Of a DNA stretch of 64,000 bases, positions 18,388-28,120 are shown piece after piece. Within the stretch, counting starts at the first letter, position 1, and every line of letters begins with the position of its first letter. The stretch comes from Massilia sp. H6. Its GTDB lineage: Bacteria > Pseudomonadota > Gammaproteobacteria > Burkholderiales > Burkholderiaceae_D. Location of the stretch: the NCBI RefSeq assembly GCF_024802625.1, contig NZ_CP103371.1:3720001-3784000 (forward strand), written 5' to 3'. Made by a program: the position numbers and the translations under genes. Below the pieces are notes generated by a model. That model ran no database searches. It was not told the DNA's origin and worked only from the letters and a program-made list of their open reading frames with translations.

Positions 18388-19834
18388 CGCGGCACTGGCA
18401 GCGCTGCAGGTGGTGGTGGTCGGCGGGGGCTTCAGCGGTACGATGGCAGCCATCCAGCTGGCCCGCCTGGCCGCGGGGCGTCCGGTGTCGGTGACGGTGG
18501 TCAATACCGGCTACCAGCCGGCCTGCGGGGTCGCCTATGACACCGCCTGCATGGAACACCTGGTCACGCTCCCGGCCCATATGCTGTCGGCCTTCCCTGA
18601 CAATCTGCTGCACTTCGTGGAGTGGCTGCAAACGCAAGACCGTGCCCGGGATCCGGAAATGCAGGCGCTGGAACCGGACCGGCTGCCCGAAGCGTTTGTT
18701 TCGCGGCGCCTGTACGGCCGCTACCTGCAGAGCCTGATGCACGAGTATGTCGGCGAGTTGCGCGTCAATGGCGTGACCATCCGCTACCTCGACGGCGAAG
18801 CGGTCGACGTCGAACATGTCGTACCGACCGGCGCCCATGTCGTGCTGCGGGACGGCCGGCGCCTGCCTGCGCACAGGATCATCTTGGCGACCGGCAACGA
18901 AGCGCCGGCCGGCCCGCCGGGCTATTCCAGCGCGGCGGTGACGGGGCATCCGGGCTGGGTGGCCAACCCCTGGAGCGATTGGTTGCCCCATTTGGCGGGC
19001 ACCGACCGCAACCGGGACGTGGTCTTGCTCGGCACCGGCTTGACTGCGGTCGATATCATGCTGACCCTGCTGCGGCTGGACTGGCGCGGCAGCATTACTG
19101 CGCTCTCGCGCCATGCGCTGCTGCCACTACCGCATTTCAGCGCCGGCGAACGGATGGAAGGTACGCAGGACTGGCCGCCCGCCGGCGTCGACCTGACCGG
19201 ACTGCGCTTGCAGGAGCTGCTGGACTTGTTCAGCGAACACGCCGCCCGGGTCACATTGGCGGGCGGCCATCCGGCGCGGCTGCTGGGCAAGATCGGTCCC
19301 CAGGTGACACCTATCTGGCGCAATCTGAACCTGGCCGACAAACAGTTGTTTGTCAGCCGATACGCTACCCGCTTCAAGATACTGCGCCAGCAGATCGCGC
19401 CCTCGCTGCACGCCGAACTGCAGCAAGCCGTGGCGCAGCAGAAAATTCGCATATGCCGGGGCAGCGTGCTGGCAGTAGAGACCGACCAAAAGCAGCTGTG
19501 CGTGCGGATCCAGGATGGCCCGGACCCGCTACGGGTGCGCACCCTGCGCGCCGACCTGGTTGTCAATTGCCTGGGCCCGAACGTGCGCATGGCCGATACA
19601 ACATCGCCGATACTGCGCCAACTGCTCGACAAAAAACTCATCGAGCCGGACGACATGAACATGGGTATCCGGGTCGATACCAGCCTGCGGGCCCTGGTCA
19701 ATGGAGATCAGGTGTCGCCGCTGGTGCTGGCCATGGGGCCCCTGCTGCGCGGCACCTTCTGGGACAGTATCGCCTTGCCCCACCTGCGGCAGCAGGCGGT
19801 CGAGGTGGCCCAGACCATCTTGAGGCAAGACTAG
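18380..19834 (+). CDS. FAD/NAD(P)-binding oxidoreductase (NAD_binding_9-like), NRPS-PKS partner
   Basis: 484 residues. The N-terminal dinucleotide-binding motif VVVVGGGFSGTMAA (about residues 11-24) is followed by GVAYDTACMEHLVTLPAHM and SAFPDNLLHFVEWL, characteristic of the NAD_binding_9 / YdhS-like flavoprotein group. A second nucleotide-binding motif LLGTGLTAVDIMLTL appears mid-protein, as in two-Rossmann-domain flavoenzymes. The ATG overlaps the NRPS-PKS stop by 8 nt, so the two are translationally coupled and almost certainly function together. A tailoring oxidation or oxygenation of the carrier-bound or released product is the likely role. The reaction cannot be read from sequence. Confidence 0.8.
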   Translation: MIDAALAALQVVVVGGGFSGTMAAIQLARLAAGRPVSVTVVNTGYQPACGVAYDTACMEHLVTLPAHMLSAFPDNLLHFVEWLQTQDRARDPEMQALEPDRLPEAFVSRRLYGRYLQSLMHEYVGELRVNGVTIRYLDGEAVDVEHVVPTGAHVVLRDGRRLPAHRIILATGNEAPAGPPGYSSAAVTGHPGWVANPWSDWLPHLAGTDRNRDVVLLGTGLTAVDIMLTLLRLDWRGSITALSRHALLPLPHFSAGERMEGTQDWPPAGVDLTGLRLQELLDLFSEHAARVTLAGGHPARLLGKIGPQVTPIWRNLNLADKQLFVSRYATRFKILRQQIAPSLHAELQQAVAQQKIRICRGSVLAVETDQKQLCVRIQDGPDPLRVRTLRADLVVNCLGPNVRMADTTSPILRQLLDKKLIEPDDMNMGIRVDTSLRALVNGDQVSPLVLAMGPLLRGTFWDSIALPHLRQQAVEVAQTILRQD

Positions 19835-19874
19835 GTTGTGCTGCCATCGCAGCCTGCGTCAGCAGGCAGCCTGA

Positions 19875-20624
19875 TCAGCCTTGACGGCTTTCCGTCATCT
19901 GTTCGCAGTACTTGCCGAGATTTTCCGGCAAGTCTGCTGGACACACACCGCATTGCTTGTTGCCAGGCACCGCATAATCGATGAACTTTGGGTACGGCAA
20001 ATTGAGGTTAGCCATGATCAGCCGGAACTCTTCGATCGTGCGGTCGCCACCGAGCCGGGGATTGCGCTTCTTTTCCTGCATCACGGTCGACACCCGCCGC
20101 TCCTGGTAGTCGTGTGCCGGGTACACCAGCGTATCGTCAGGCAGCGCGAACAGCTTGCCGCGCACGCTGTGATACAGGGCATCGGCATCGCCCTGCTGGA
20201 AGTCGGTCCGGCCGCAGCCTTCGATCAGCAAGGCATCGCCGGTAAATGCGCGCTCGCCCAGCACGTAAGTAAAATGTCCGGACGTATGACCGGGTGTATG
20301 CAGGGGCTGGAATTCCATGCTGCCTACCCGGAATGGCTTGCCTTCTTCTAGCTGGACATCGGCGCATGCGACGCGTTCGGCTGCCGGTGCGGCAATCGCG
20401 CTCCCGACCCTTTTCTTGAGCTCGAGTGCCGCCGTGATGTGATCGGCGTGCACGTGGGTATCGATGCTGTAGGCAAGCGTCAGACCCAGGCGCCCGAGCT
20501 CGGCCAGGTCACGGTCCATCGTGGCGATGACCGGATCGATCAGCACCGCCTGGCCGGTATCGGGGCAGCCGATCAGGTAGGTGTAGGTACTGGACAGGGG
20601 CTCGAAGAGCTGGCGGAAAATCAT
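19875..20624 (-). CDS. Persulfide dioxygenase, ETHE1-like metallo-beta-lactamase fold
   Basis: 249 residues, close to human ETHE1 (254). The start ATG at 20624 (protein MIFRQLFEPLSSTYTYL) has a purine-rich GAGAGAG upstream. Metal-binding features are visible: THVHADH, TPGHTSGH, and FTGDALLIEGCGRTDFQ with the conserved Asp. Persulfide dioxygenases use a mononuclear Fe(II) to oxidise glutathione persulfide to sulfite in H2S catabolism. Neighbours on either side are unrelated. It converges on the NRPS-PKS operon with 40 nt between them; that gap holds a GCCTGC-GTCA-GCAGGC hairpin (19852-19867) without a T-run. Confidence 0.87.
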   Translation of the reverse strand: MIFRQLFEPLSSTYTYLIGCPDTGQAVLIDPVIATMDRDLAELGRLGLTLAYSIDTHVHADHITAALELKKRVGSAIAAPAAERVACADVQLEEGKPFRVGSMEFQPLHTPGHTSGHFTYVLGERAFTGDALLIEGCGRTDFQQGDADALYHSVRGKLFALPDDTLVYPAHDYQERRVSTVMQEKKRNPRLGGDRTIEEFRLIMANLNLPYPKFIDYAVPGNKQCGVCPADLPENLGKYCEQMTESRQG

Positions 20625-21208
20625 GCGGTTCTCTCTCACGGAAAATGGATACGCCTGCGCTCGCATTGCGTCGTTGCGTGGAGCCGCAGGCATGGCCCAG
20701 TATAGAGAACCGCAGGCGCTACCGGCGCGCGGATGCCGGGTGCGCCTGCACGTGTTCTACCGAGGAGATGGCTGGCGATTCATGCGCCCGTCAGGGAACC
20801 GAGCGCGGCAGGCAGCATGCGCTGCCGCGCCGGGATATTGGACCGGGCTCGACGGTCACGGTGCGTCAAGTGATGCGCAGTAATAGGCTGTTCGACCCCG
20901 ATATGACCTCGGTGGCGGAACTTATGGGAACCCCGATGCCGGCTACCGGGCTGATCAGCATCGACCTGTACCGGGGCAACGAAGGTTGTTCGTATCTGTA
21001 GCTGAACCTTGCACTCTAACGGAAACTTCCACCGAGCTAGCCGTCAGCGTCGCTACGCCGGACCCTGGCGTGCCGATACGCGCAGCGTCTCGTGATATAG
21101 GCGATTAATGATTCTCGATCGTCGAGCGGACGCTTGACTCGAATCATTCAATTCCTACAGTTTCCCGGCGAAGCCCGCTTTTTTAGCCATCTTGCGCCGG
21201 CCGCACAG
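20625..21208. other. Long intergenic stretch with no supported gene
   Basis: About 580 nt between the ETHE1-like gene and the terminator after tRNA-Ile2. One plus-strand reading frame (20645-21001, 118 codons) is open, but its translation is cysteine/arginine-rich at the front, has no recognisable family and no clear ribosome site. Only its last third (VRQVMRSNRLFDPDMTSVAE onwards) looks protein-like. It could be a decayed gene. I see no repeat or RNA gene here. Confidence 0.4.
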
Positions 21209-21241
21209 AAAAAAAGCCCTCCCGATTTCTCGCAAGAGCTT
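21209..21241 (-). terminator. Terminator downstream of tRNA-Ile2 (rpoD-tRNA transcript)
   Basis: On the minus strand, AGCTCT pairs with AGGGCT across a purine-rich loop and is followed by seven T residues (plus-strand A-run 21209-21215). It lies ~25 nt past the tRNA 3' end, the expected place for an intrinsic terminator. Confidence 0.5.
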
Positions 21242-21263
21242 GAATTCAAACCAAAAACTATAT

Positions 21264-21342
<79 letters not shown>

Positions 21343-21464
21343 GAAAATCGGGACAGTGGCAAGAATCGTTCTTGCCATCTGCTTCCTGCGGCGTGCTACC
21401 GTGGAGCAGAGTGGCGAGAGGATATTGCCTTTAGTACAGCGCCGTCAAGCCCGGACGGCAACAA

Positions 21465-23738
21465 TCAGTTGCTGCCCTCCAGGAAGCTCTTGAGCTTGTC
21501 CGAGCGCGATGGGTGGCGCAACTTGCGCAGGGCCTTGGCTTCTATCTGTCGAATGCGCTCGCGGGTGACGTCGAATTGCTTGCCGACTTCTTCCAGCGTG
21601 TGGTCGGTCGACATCTCGATGCCGAAGCGCATGCGCAGCACCTTGGCTTCGCGCGGGGTCAGCGAATCGAGCACGTCCTTTACCACGCCACGCATCGAGG
21701 CGTGCAGCGCGGCGTCCGACGGCGCCAGCGTGTTGTTGTCTTCGATGAAGTCGCCCAGGTGCGAGTCGTCGTCGTCGCCGATAGGCGTCTCCATCGAAAT
21801 CGGTTCCTTCGCGATCTTCATGATCTTCCGAATTTTGTCTTCCGGCATTTCCATCTTGATGGCAAGCGTTGCCGGGTCTGGCTCGGCGCCAGTTTCCTGC
21901 AGGATCTGGCGCGAGATCCGGTTCATCTTGTTGATGGTTTCGATCATGTGCACCGGAATACGGATGGTGCGCGCCTGGTCCGCGATCGAGCGGGTGATGG
22001 CCTGGCGGATCCACCAGGTGGCATACGTCGAGAACTTGTAGCCGCGGCGGTATTCGAACTTGTCCACCGCCTTCATCAGGCCGATATTGCCTTCCTGGAT
22101 CAGGTCGAGGAATTGCAGGCCGCGGTTGGTGTATTTCTTGGCAATCGAAATCACCAGGCGCAGGTTGGCCTCGGTCATCTCGCGCTTGGCCTTGCGCGCC
22201 TTCATTTCGCCGGCCGCCATCTGGCGGTTGATATTGCGCAGGTCTGGCAGCGGCAGCACGACGCGCGCCTGCAGGTCGATCAGGCGTTGCTGCAGTTCCT
22301 TGATGGTCGGGATGTTGCGGCCTAGGATGGCGCTATAGGCGTGGCCGGCGTCAACTTCTCCATCGACCCATTCCAGGTTGGTTTCGTTGCCGGGGAAGAC
22401 CTTGATGAAGTGAGCGCGCGGCATGCCGCAGCGGTTCACGGCGACGTCGAGGATCTGCTTTTCGATGTGGCGCACTTCGTCGACCTGGCCGCGCAGCGTG
22501 TCGCACAGCTTTTCTACCACTTTTGCCGTGAAGCGGATGCCCAGCAGCTCGTTGGAGATCGCCTCTTGCGCCTTGACGTAGGCCTTGCTGTTGTAGCCGT
22601 CTTTCTCGAAGGCCTTGCGCATCTTGTCGAATTGCTGGGCGATGTGGCTGAACTTGGCCAGCGCCGACTGCTTCAGCGCTTCGAGCTGCTCGGCCGAATA
22701 GCCGGCTGCGCCCGATGCGCTGGCGGCTTCTTCCTCTTCTTCTTCTTCGGCGCCTTCTTCTGCGTCGTCGTCGTCTTCGTCGTCGTCGGACGAGGTCGCG
22801 GCCGCGGGAACCTGCACATTCTGCTCCTCGCCTTCGGCGTCGACCAGGCCGTCGACGATTTCGTCGATCTTGATCTCGTCCTTGTCAATCTTGCTGGCGG
22901 CGTCGATGATTTCGGCAATCGTCACCGGGCAGGCCGAGATCGCCTGGATCATGTCTTTCAGGCCATGTTCGATGCGCTTGGCGATCTCGATTTCGCCTTC
23001 GCGGGTCAGCAGCTCGACCGAGCCCATCTCGCGCATGTACATGCGGACCGGATCGGTGGTGCGGCCAAAGTCGGAGTCGACGGTCGACAGGGCGGCCTCG
23101 GCGGCGGCTTCGGCTTCATCGTCGCTTGTGACGGTGGCGACATTGTCGGACAGCAGCAGGGTCTCGGCATCGGGCGCGTGCTCGTAGACGGCAATGCCCA
23201 TGTCGTTGAAGGTGCCGATGATGCCTTCGATCGCTTCCGGATCGACGATGTTCTCTGGCAGGTGGTCGTTGATCTCGGAATACGTGAGGAAACCGCGCTC
23301 CTTGCCCGACTTGATCAGGGCCTTGAGCTTGTTGCGGCGAATCTCGAGTTCTTCTTCGCTCGCTTCGGTATCCGACGAGAAGGCGTCTTTCAGCAGCGCT
23401 TTTTCCTTGGCCTTGCGGTCCTTGGCCTTGGCCTTGTCCGCGGCCTTCAGTTCGGCGCGCTCAACCGCGTTGAGGGCGGCGATCTCGTCGTTCTCGGGCG
23501 TGAATTCCTTCGGCTTGCGCCCGCGGCGTCCCGGCACCTTGACGGATGGCAGGACATAACCGGACGTATCGATTGCGGCCAATGCGGCTGCATCGGTGGT
23601 CTGGCTCACTGGTGCCGGGCTCGCCGTACGAACCTCGGCCGTGTCTTGACCTTTGTCCACGGTGGCGGACGCTCTCGTGGCTTTTTCAGCCAGTTTGGTT
23701 TCGGGTTTCTTGGTTGGCACAGGCGCTTTCGAAGTCAC
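21465..23738 (-). CDS. rpoD: RNA polymerase sigma factor RpoD (sigma70)
   Basis: 757 residues with GTG start at 23738. It has region 1.1 near the front, region 1.2/2 ([21 protein letters not shown]), the primary-sigma hallmark [20 protein letters not shown] and [17 protein letters not shown] (2.3-2.4), region 3 ([17 protein letters not shown]) and region 4.2 [19 protein letters not shown] long acidic non-conserved insert between 1.2 and 2.1 includes an Asp/Glu-only-type run ([15 protein letters not shown] near residues 315-335). It is the last protein gene of the rpsU-yqeY-dnaG-rpoD block, with an apparent promoter of its own. An Ala/Lys/Thr-rich first ~75 residues is a lineage-typical extension. 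Confidence 0.97.
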   Translation of the reverse strand: MTSKAPVPTKKPETKLAEKATRASATVDKGQDTAEVRTASPAPVSQTTDAAALAAIDTSGYVLPSVKVPGRRGRKPKEFTPENDEIAALNAVERAELKAADKAKAKDRKAKEKALLKDAFSSDTEASEEELEIRRNKLKALIKSGKERGFLTYSEINDHLPENIVDPEAIEGIIGTFNDMGIAVYEHAPDAETLLLSDNVATVTSDDEAEAAAEAALSTVDSDFGRTTDPVRMYMREMGSVELLTREGEIEIAKRIEHGLKDMIQAISACPVTIAEIIDAASKIDKDEIKIDEIVDGLVDAEGEEQNVQVPAAATSSDDDEDDDDAEEGAEEEEEEEAASASGAAGYSAEQLEALKQSALAKFSHIAQQFDKMRKAFEKDGYNSKAYVKAQEAISNELLGIRFTAKVVEKLCDTLRGQVDEVRHIEKQILDVAVNRCGMPRAHFIKVFPGNETNLEWVDGEVDAGHAYSAILGRNIPTIKELQQRLIDLQARVVLPLPDLRNINRQMAAGEMKARKAKREMTEANLRLVISIAKKYTNRGLQFLDLIQEGNIGLMKAVDKFEYRRGYKFSTYATWWIRQAITRSIADQARTIRIPVHMIETINKMNRISRQILQETGAEPDPATLAIKMEMPEDKIRKIMKIAKEPISMETPIGDDDDSHLGDFIEDNNTLAPSDAALHASMRGVVKDVLDSLTPREAKVLRMRFGIEMSTDHTLEEVGKQFDVTRERIRQIEAKALRKLRHPSRSDKLKSFLEGSN

Positions 23739-23885
23739 GACGACTCACACTTTACGATGGTTAAAGATAAACTTTCTTGTCACCTTACATCACCCTGCAA
23801 GCAACTTCCGTTGCCCCGCTAACCCAAACTCACTACCCCAGTCGAAACGAAAAAGGGTTTCAAAGATTGCAATAGTTAGCGTTTT

Positions 23886-23913
23886 ATTATAGCACGCACC
23901 CCTAGTTTTTCCA
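23886..23913 (-). promoter_or_regulatory. Putative rpoD promoter
   Basis: Minus-strand TATAAT (plus 23886-23891) lies 16 nt after TGGAAA (plus 23908-23913, 4/6 match to -35), in the 213-nt gap between dnaG and rpoD. A perfect -10 in this GC-rich genome is a good sign. It would give a leader of ~140 nt before the GTG start. Confidence 0.5.
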
Positions 23914-23951
23914 GTCGCGAAGACTGCCTGCCGGCACTATGCGGCAGAGCG

Positions 23952-25748
23952 TCAGCGCGGCGCTCGTTCGGCAATTGCCTCCTTGTCAAGCGCGTCTAGC
24001 TCCGCGGCAATTTCACGATAGCGCGTTACCTGATCTGGGGTCATGCTGGAAGAAGACAACAACTGGTTGCTCTCTTTCTTTAACGTGTCAATCTTAATTT
24101 CGCGTACGGCGCTCATGAGACAGATTCGATCGGCATCAATATCCGATTCCGGTTCGGCAGCGATTTCCGAGATGATGCTGTCGTACACCCCCGTTACCTC
24201 TTTCAGTTGCTGCGACAGTGCAGCGAAGTTGCCGTGCTCGCCCAGTGCTTGCGCCACGCTCGCCAGGTAACGCAAGCTGTCGGCATCATCTTGCCCCAGG
24301 AAATCGAACGATTGCAAGATGGTCTCGTCCAGCAGCAAGGCCAGGTGCGGATGCGATACCAGGATGCGTAGCATTTGCAGAGGCAAGCCCACTGGCTGGG
24401 GCCGGCCCTGGCGCGGCGGCGCCTTGCGGATCACCGATACCGGCTTCGACAGTTCGAACAGGGCTTCGAGTTCGGCCGGGGTGGACTCGGTCAGGCTGGC
24501 CAGGCCGCGCACGATCTGCAGCCGCAGCGCGGTCGGCGCCATCGATTGCAGCAGTGGCTTGGCTTCGAACTGGGCGTGGGCGCGGCCTTCCGGCGTGGCC
24601 AGGTCGTGCTCGGTAGTGACTTCGCGCAGCAAGAATTGCGACAGCGGCATGGCCTCGTTGATTTCCTGGGCAAATGCGTCGCCACCATATTCGCGCACGA
24701 AACTGTCCGGGTCGTGCTCCGGCGGCAGGAACAGAAACTTGATGATCTTGTCGTCGTTCACTTGCGGCAGGCAGGCTTCGAGCGCGCGGCGGGCTGCGCG
24801 GCGGCCGGCCTTGTCGCCATCGAAGCTGAACACCACGGTGTCGGTCTGGCGCAGCAGCTTTTGCACGTGGGTGCTGGTGCAGGCGGTGCCAAGGGTGGCA
24901 ACAGCCTGCGGAAACCCGAGCTGGGCCAGTGCGACGACATCCATATAGCCCTCGGTCACCAGCACGTAGCCGGTGTCGCGGATCGACTGGCGCGCCTCGA
25001 ACAGGCCGTACAGCTCCAGGCCTTTCTGGAACAGCGGGGTTTCCGGGGAGTTCAGGTATTTTGGCTCGCCTGAATCGAGCACGCGGCCGCCGAAGCCGAT
25101 CACCTGCCCCTTGGTGTTACGTATCGGGAACATGATGCGCTCCCGGAAACGGTCGTAGCGCTTCTTGTTGCCGCCGTCTTCGTCCACCTTGTCGATCACC
25201 AGGCCCGACTCGACCAGCGCCAGCGCCTCGTAGTCGGGGAAGACCGACCGCAGGTTATCCCAGCCGCCGGGCGCGTACCCCATGCCGAAACGGGCCGCGA
25301 CTTCGCCGGTCAGGCCGCGGTTCTTGAGGTAGGCAATGGCATTGGGCGCCTCGCGCAACTGGGCGCGGTAAAAGGTGCAGGCCTGGGTCAGCGCATCGGT
25401 CATGGCCAGCGCCTGCGCCTGCTGGGCGGCGCGCTGCTGCGGCGGAATCTTGTCGTCGGCCTCTGGCACCACCATGCCCGCGCCCTGGGCCAGGTCCTTG
25501 ACGGCATCGACGAAGCCCATGCCCGAGTATTCGATCAAAAAACCGATCGAGGTGCCATGGGCGCCGCAGCCGAAGCAGTGGTAGAACTGCTTGGTTGGGC
25601 TAACGGTGAAGCTGGGGGATTTTTCGTTATGGAAGGGGCACAGCCCCATGAAATTGGCGCCGCCCTTTTTCAGCTGGACGTAGCGGCCCACGACATCGAC
25701 GATATCGACACGGTTGAGCAAATCGGTAATGAATGATTGCGGAATCAC
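23952..25748 (-). CDS. dnaG: DNA primase DnaG
   Basis: 598 residues, the usual length. N-terminal zinc-binding domain with C-x2-H...C-x2-C (CPFHNEKSP at ~40 and HCFGCGAHG at ~60), RNA polymerase/TOPRIM core with EGYMDVVAL and SFDGDKAGRRAA, and a helical C-terminal helicase-interaction domain. It makes RNA primers at the replication fork, recruited by DnaB. It sits between yqeY (151 nt upstream) and rpoD (213 nt downstream) on the minus strand. The gaps suggest internal promoters rather than a tightly overlapped operon. Confidence 0.97.
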   Translation of the reverse strand: MIPQSFITDLLNRVDIVDVVGRYVQLKKGGANFMGLCPFHNEKSPSFTVSPTKQFYHCFGCGAHGTSIGFLIEYSGMGFVDAVKDLAQGAGMVVPEADDKIPPQQRAAQQAQALAMTDALTQACTFYRAQLREAPNAIAYLKNRGLTGEVAARFGMGYAPGGWDNLRSVFPDYEALALVESGLVIDKVDEDGGNKKRYDRFRERIMFPIRNTKGQVIGFGGRVLDSGEPKYLNSPETPLFQKGLELYGLFEARQSIRDTGYVLVTEGYMDVVALAQLGFPQAVATLGTACTSTHVQKLLRQTDTVVFSFDGDKAGRRAARRALEACLPQVNDDKIIKFLFLPPEHDPDSFVREYGGDAFAQEINEAMPLSQFLLREVTTEHDLATPEGRAHAQFEAKPLLQSMAPTALRLQIVRGLASLTESTPAELEALFELSKPVSVIRKAPPRQGRPQPVGLPLQMLRILVSHPHLALLLDETILQSFDFLGQDDADSLRYLASVAQALGEHGNFAALSQQLKEVTGVYDSIISEIAAEPESDIDADRICLMSAVREIKIDTLKKESNQLLSSSSMTPDQVTRYREIAAELDALDKEAIAERAPR

Positions 25749-25899
25749 TAGTGGTACTCAGTGTTTGTCTCAGCTCAGACCAGACTATACCGCGGCGCTG
25801 ACTGCAAATTGATTTAGGACAAGGCAATTGCCAGGTTGAATTTGGCATTCCGCCTCCCGAAGCGTGGGCAATCCCTGCCCACGCGTTCGAGCGCAGCTG

Positions 25900-26349
25900 T
25901 CAGCCGCCGGCCAAGGCCTTCTTTACCAGCGCCGACACCGCGGTCATGTCGGCCCGCCCTGCCAGCTTCGGCTTGAGCACCCCCATCACCTTGCCCATGT
26001 CCTGCGGGCCGGCGGCGCCGGTGGCGGCCACGGCGGCGGCAACTTCAGCGGCCACTTCGTCGTCGGACAGGCCAGCCGGCATGTAGGCCGCCAGGATGAC
26101 CAGTTCGGCTTTTTCGATATCGGCCAGGTCGGCGCGGCCGCCAGCCTCGAACTGCGAGATCGAATCCTTGCGCTGCTTGATCATCTTTTCAATGATGGCC
26201 AGCACCTGGGTATCGTCCAGTTCGATCTGCTCGTCCACTTCCCGGCGCTTGATGTCGGCAAGCATCAGGCGGATGGTGTTCAGGCGGCCGCTTTCCTTGG
26301 CGCGCATGGCCGCCTTCATGTCCTCGGTCAGTTGTGCTTTCAGGCTCAT
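25900..26349 (-). CDS. yqeY: GatB/YqeY domain-containing protein
   Basis: 149 residues from ATG at 26349, preceded by GGAG at good spacing. The sequence starts MSLKAQLTEDMKAAMRAKES and contains LADIKRREVDEQIELDD, the classic YqeY pattern, then AYMPAGLSDDEV and the C-terminal GKVMGVLKPKLAGRAD typical of the tRNA-interacting tail domain shared with GatB and GlnRS. The family may bind tRNA, but its function is not established. Its position between rpsU and dnaG is conserved in many proteobacteria. Confidence 0.92.
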   Translation of the reverse strand: MSLKAQLTEDMKAAMRAKESGRLNTIRLMLADIKRREVDEQIELDDTQVLAIIEKMIKQRKDSISQFEAGGRADLADIEKAELVILAAYMPAGLSDDEVAAEVAAAVAATGAAGPQDMGKVMGVLKPKLAGRADMTAVSALVKKALAGG

Positions 26350-26406
26350 GGGATCTCCGTCTGGGATGAATAACAATGTTAGGTAGAAATAACAGGCGCC
26401 AACGAC

Positions 26407-26436
26407 AAAACCCGCCGCGGTGGCTACCGGAGCGGG
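26407..26436 (-). terminator. Intrinsic terminator or attenuator between rpsU and yqeY
   Basis: An 11-nt arm pair (CCCGCTCCGGT / ACCGCGGCGGG, two internal mismatches, loop AGCC) is followed by TTTTG on the minus strand. Placed after rpsU, it probably causes partial termination, as at the equivalent site in E. coli. Confidence 0.55.
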
Positions 26437-26499
26437 CTTCCTGGCAATGTGCGACTCGCCGGGACAGCAAAGTCACCGGATCGCGCCGGCGATGCCGTC

Positions 26500-26712
26500 T
26501 TAGAACAGTTTCTTTGGCAGTTGCTGGCTGCGGATGCGCTTGTAGTGGCGCTTCACGGCAGCGGCCAGCTTGCGCTTGCGCTCTGCAGTTGGCTTTTCGT
26601 AGAACTCGCGTGCGCGCAGTTCGGTCAGCAGACCAGTTTTTTCGATAGTGCGCTTGAAGCGACGCATGGCGACTTCGAACGGCTCGTTTTCTTTAAGGCG
26701 GATAGTGGTCAT
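26500..26712 (-). CDS. rpsU: 30S ribosomal protein S21
   Basis: 70 residues, full length: [20 protein letters not shown] at the start and a highly basic middle and end ([20 protein letters not shown]). S21 takes part in 30S initiation and mRNA recognition. It leads the macromolecular-synthesis block. The Shine-Dalgarno is not evident (TTTCATTTTTAC before the ATG). A -10-like TAAACT occurs ~40 nt upstream in the gap 26713-26819, but no convincing -35. Confidence 0.97.
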   Translation of the reverse strand: MTTIRLKENEPFEVAMRRFKRTIEKTGLLTELRAREFYEKPTAERKRKLAAAVKRHYKRIRSQQLPKKLF

Positions 26713-26819
26713 GTAAAAATGAAACCGTTGGATTTATGAAGAACGAAAGTTTAGCATTGTTTGCGGATCAGTGGAAGGTTTTATCGACCTGTTCCGCAAT
26801 TTCCACAGGCGATGGGCGG

Positions 26820-28046
26820 TCAGACGCTGCTGCCGGCGACAAATCCGGATGCCCATGCCCACTGGAAGTTGTAGCCGCCCAGCCAGCCGGTCACATCGAC
26901 CGATTCGCCGATGAAATATAGGCCCGGCACCTTGTTGGCCATCATGGTCTGCTGGGACAGTTCACGCGTATCGACGCCGCCCAGCGTCACCTCGGCCTTC
27001 CGGTAGCCTTCCGAACCGGTCGGCACGATCTCCCAGCGGTTGATGGCGTCGCCCAGCTTGCGCAGCCTGGCGTCGGCCATGTCGGCCAGGCGCGCGTCGG
27101 GCGCGAAACCGTTGGCCGCCAGCAGGCCATCGACCAGCCGCGCCGGCAGCCACTGGGTCAGTACGTTGCCGAGTTGCTTCTTGACGGTGGTCTTGGCGCC
27201 GATCAGCTCCTCGGCCACATCCATGTCGGGCAGCAGGTTCAGCACGATCGGGGTGCCGGGCTGCCAATAGCTCGAAATTTGCAGGATCGCCGGGCCGGAC
27301 AGGCCGCGGTGGGTAAACAGCAGGTCTTCGCGGAAATGGCCGCCCCTCGACTGGCCGCCCTTCCCGCCTTTGGCTTTTCCTGCGCTGCCGGTGCTCACCT
27401 CGACTTCCAGCGCGATGCCGGCCAGCGGCGCGAACACTTCCCAGCTCGGTCCGTCGAAGGTCAGCGGCACCAGGCCGGGACGCGGTTCGACGATCTGCAG
27501 CCCGAACTGGGTAGCGATGCAGTAACCGAAGTCGGTCGCGCCGATTTTCGGGATCGACAGGCCGCCGGTGGCGATTACCACGCTGTCGCAGGCGACATCG
27601 CCGTCGTCCAGCGTGATGTGGAAACCGCCGTCACGCTGCTCGATGGCGCCGACCTTGCACGGCATGCGCCAGCTGACCTCGCCCGCATCGCATTCGTCGC
27701 GCAGCATCTGGATGATGTGTTCGGACGATTCGGTACAGAACAGCTGGCCCTTGTGCTTCTCGTGGTGCGGAATGCGGTGCTTCTTGACCAGGTCGAGGAA
27801 GTCCTGGGCGGTGTAGCGCGCCAGGGCGCTGCGGCAGAAATGCGGGTTCTGCGACAAAAAATTGGCCGGCCCGGCGTTAATGTTCGTGAAATTGCAGCGT
27901 CCGCCGCCAGAGATGCGGATCTTCTCGGCCAGCTTGGTGGCATGGTCGATCAGCAGCACGCTCTTGCCGCGTCGGCCGGCGACCGCCGCGCACATCATGC
28001 CGGCCGCGCCCGCGCCGATTACTGCCACATCGTAGTGTTTTGCCAT
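26820..28046 (-). CDS. HI0933/YhiN-family (BaiN-like) NAD(P)/FAD-dependent oxidoreductase
   Basis: 408 residues. An N-terminal FAD-binding Rossmann motif (VAVIGAGAAGMMCAAVAGRRG) is followed by the family signature KIRISGGGRCNFTN (~43-56), a LFTHRGLSGPAILQIS motif mid-protein and the C-terminal GLYFIGESVDVTGWLGGYN flavin-contacting stretch. The group includes BaiN-like flavin reductases and uncharacterised YhiN proteins, so substrate prediction is unsafe. It is on the minus strand upstream of rpsU by 107 nt and probably independent of it. Confidence 0.87.
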   Translation of the reverse strand: MAKHYDVAVIGAGAAGMMCAAVAGRRGKSVLLIDHATKLAEKIRISGGGRCNFTNINAGPANFLSQNPHFCRSALARYTAQDFLDLVKKHRIPHHEKHKGQLFCTESSEHIIQMLRDECDAGEVSWRMPCKVGAIEQRDGGFHITLDDGDVACDSVVIATGGLSIPKIGATDFGYCIATQFGLQIVEPRPGLVPLTFDGPSWEVFAPLAGIALEVEVSTGSAGKAKGGKGGQSRGGHFREDLLFTHRGLSGPAILQISSYWQPGTPIVLNLLPDMDVAEELIGAKTTVKKQLGNVLTQWLPARLVDGLLAANGFAPDARLADMADARLRKLGDAINRWEIVPTGSEGYRKAEVTLGGVDTRELSQQTMMANKVPGLYFIGESVDVTGWLGGYNFQWAWASGFVAGSSV

Positions 28047-28120
28047 GCTTGCCGTGTCCTTGCGCTGGCGAAGAAATCGCCAAACCGGGCATTGTATCCG
28101 GTTCGGGCGCCGCTGCCATC

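Noticed and set aside
22341..23822. 493-codon plus-strand frame opposite rpoD
   Set aside because: Phe/Val/Gly-rich artefact of antisense codons of a Glu/Lys-rich gene; no conserved motif.
26820..28046. BaiN-like flavoprotein as part of the fimbrial operon
   Set aside because: It is transcribed in the same direction 74 nt downstream of the usher gene but is an unrelated cytoplasmic enzyme; I see no evidence of functional coupling.
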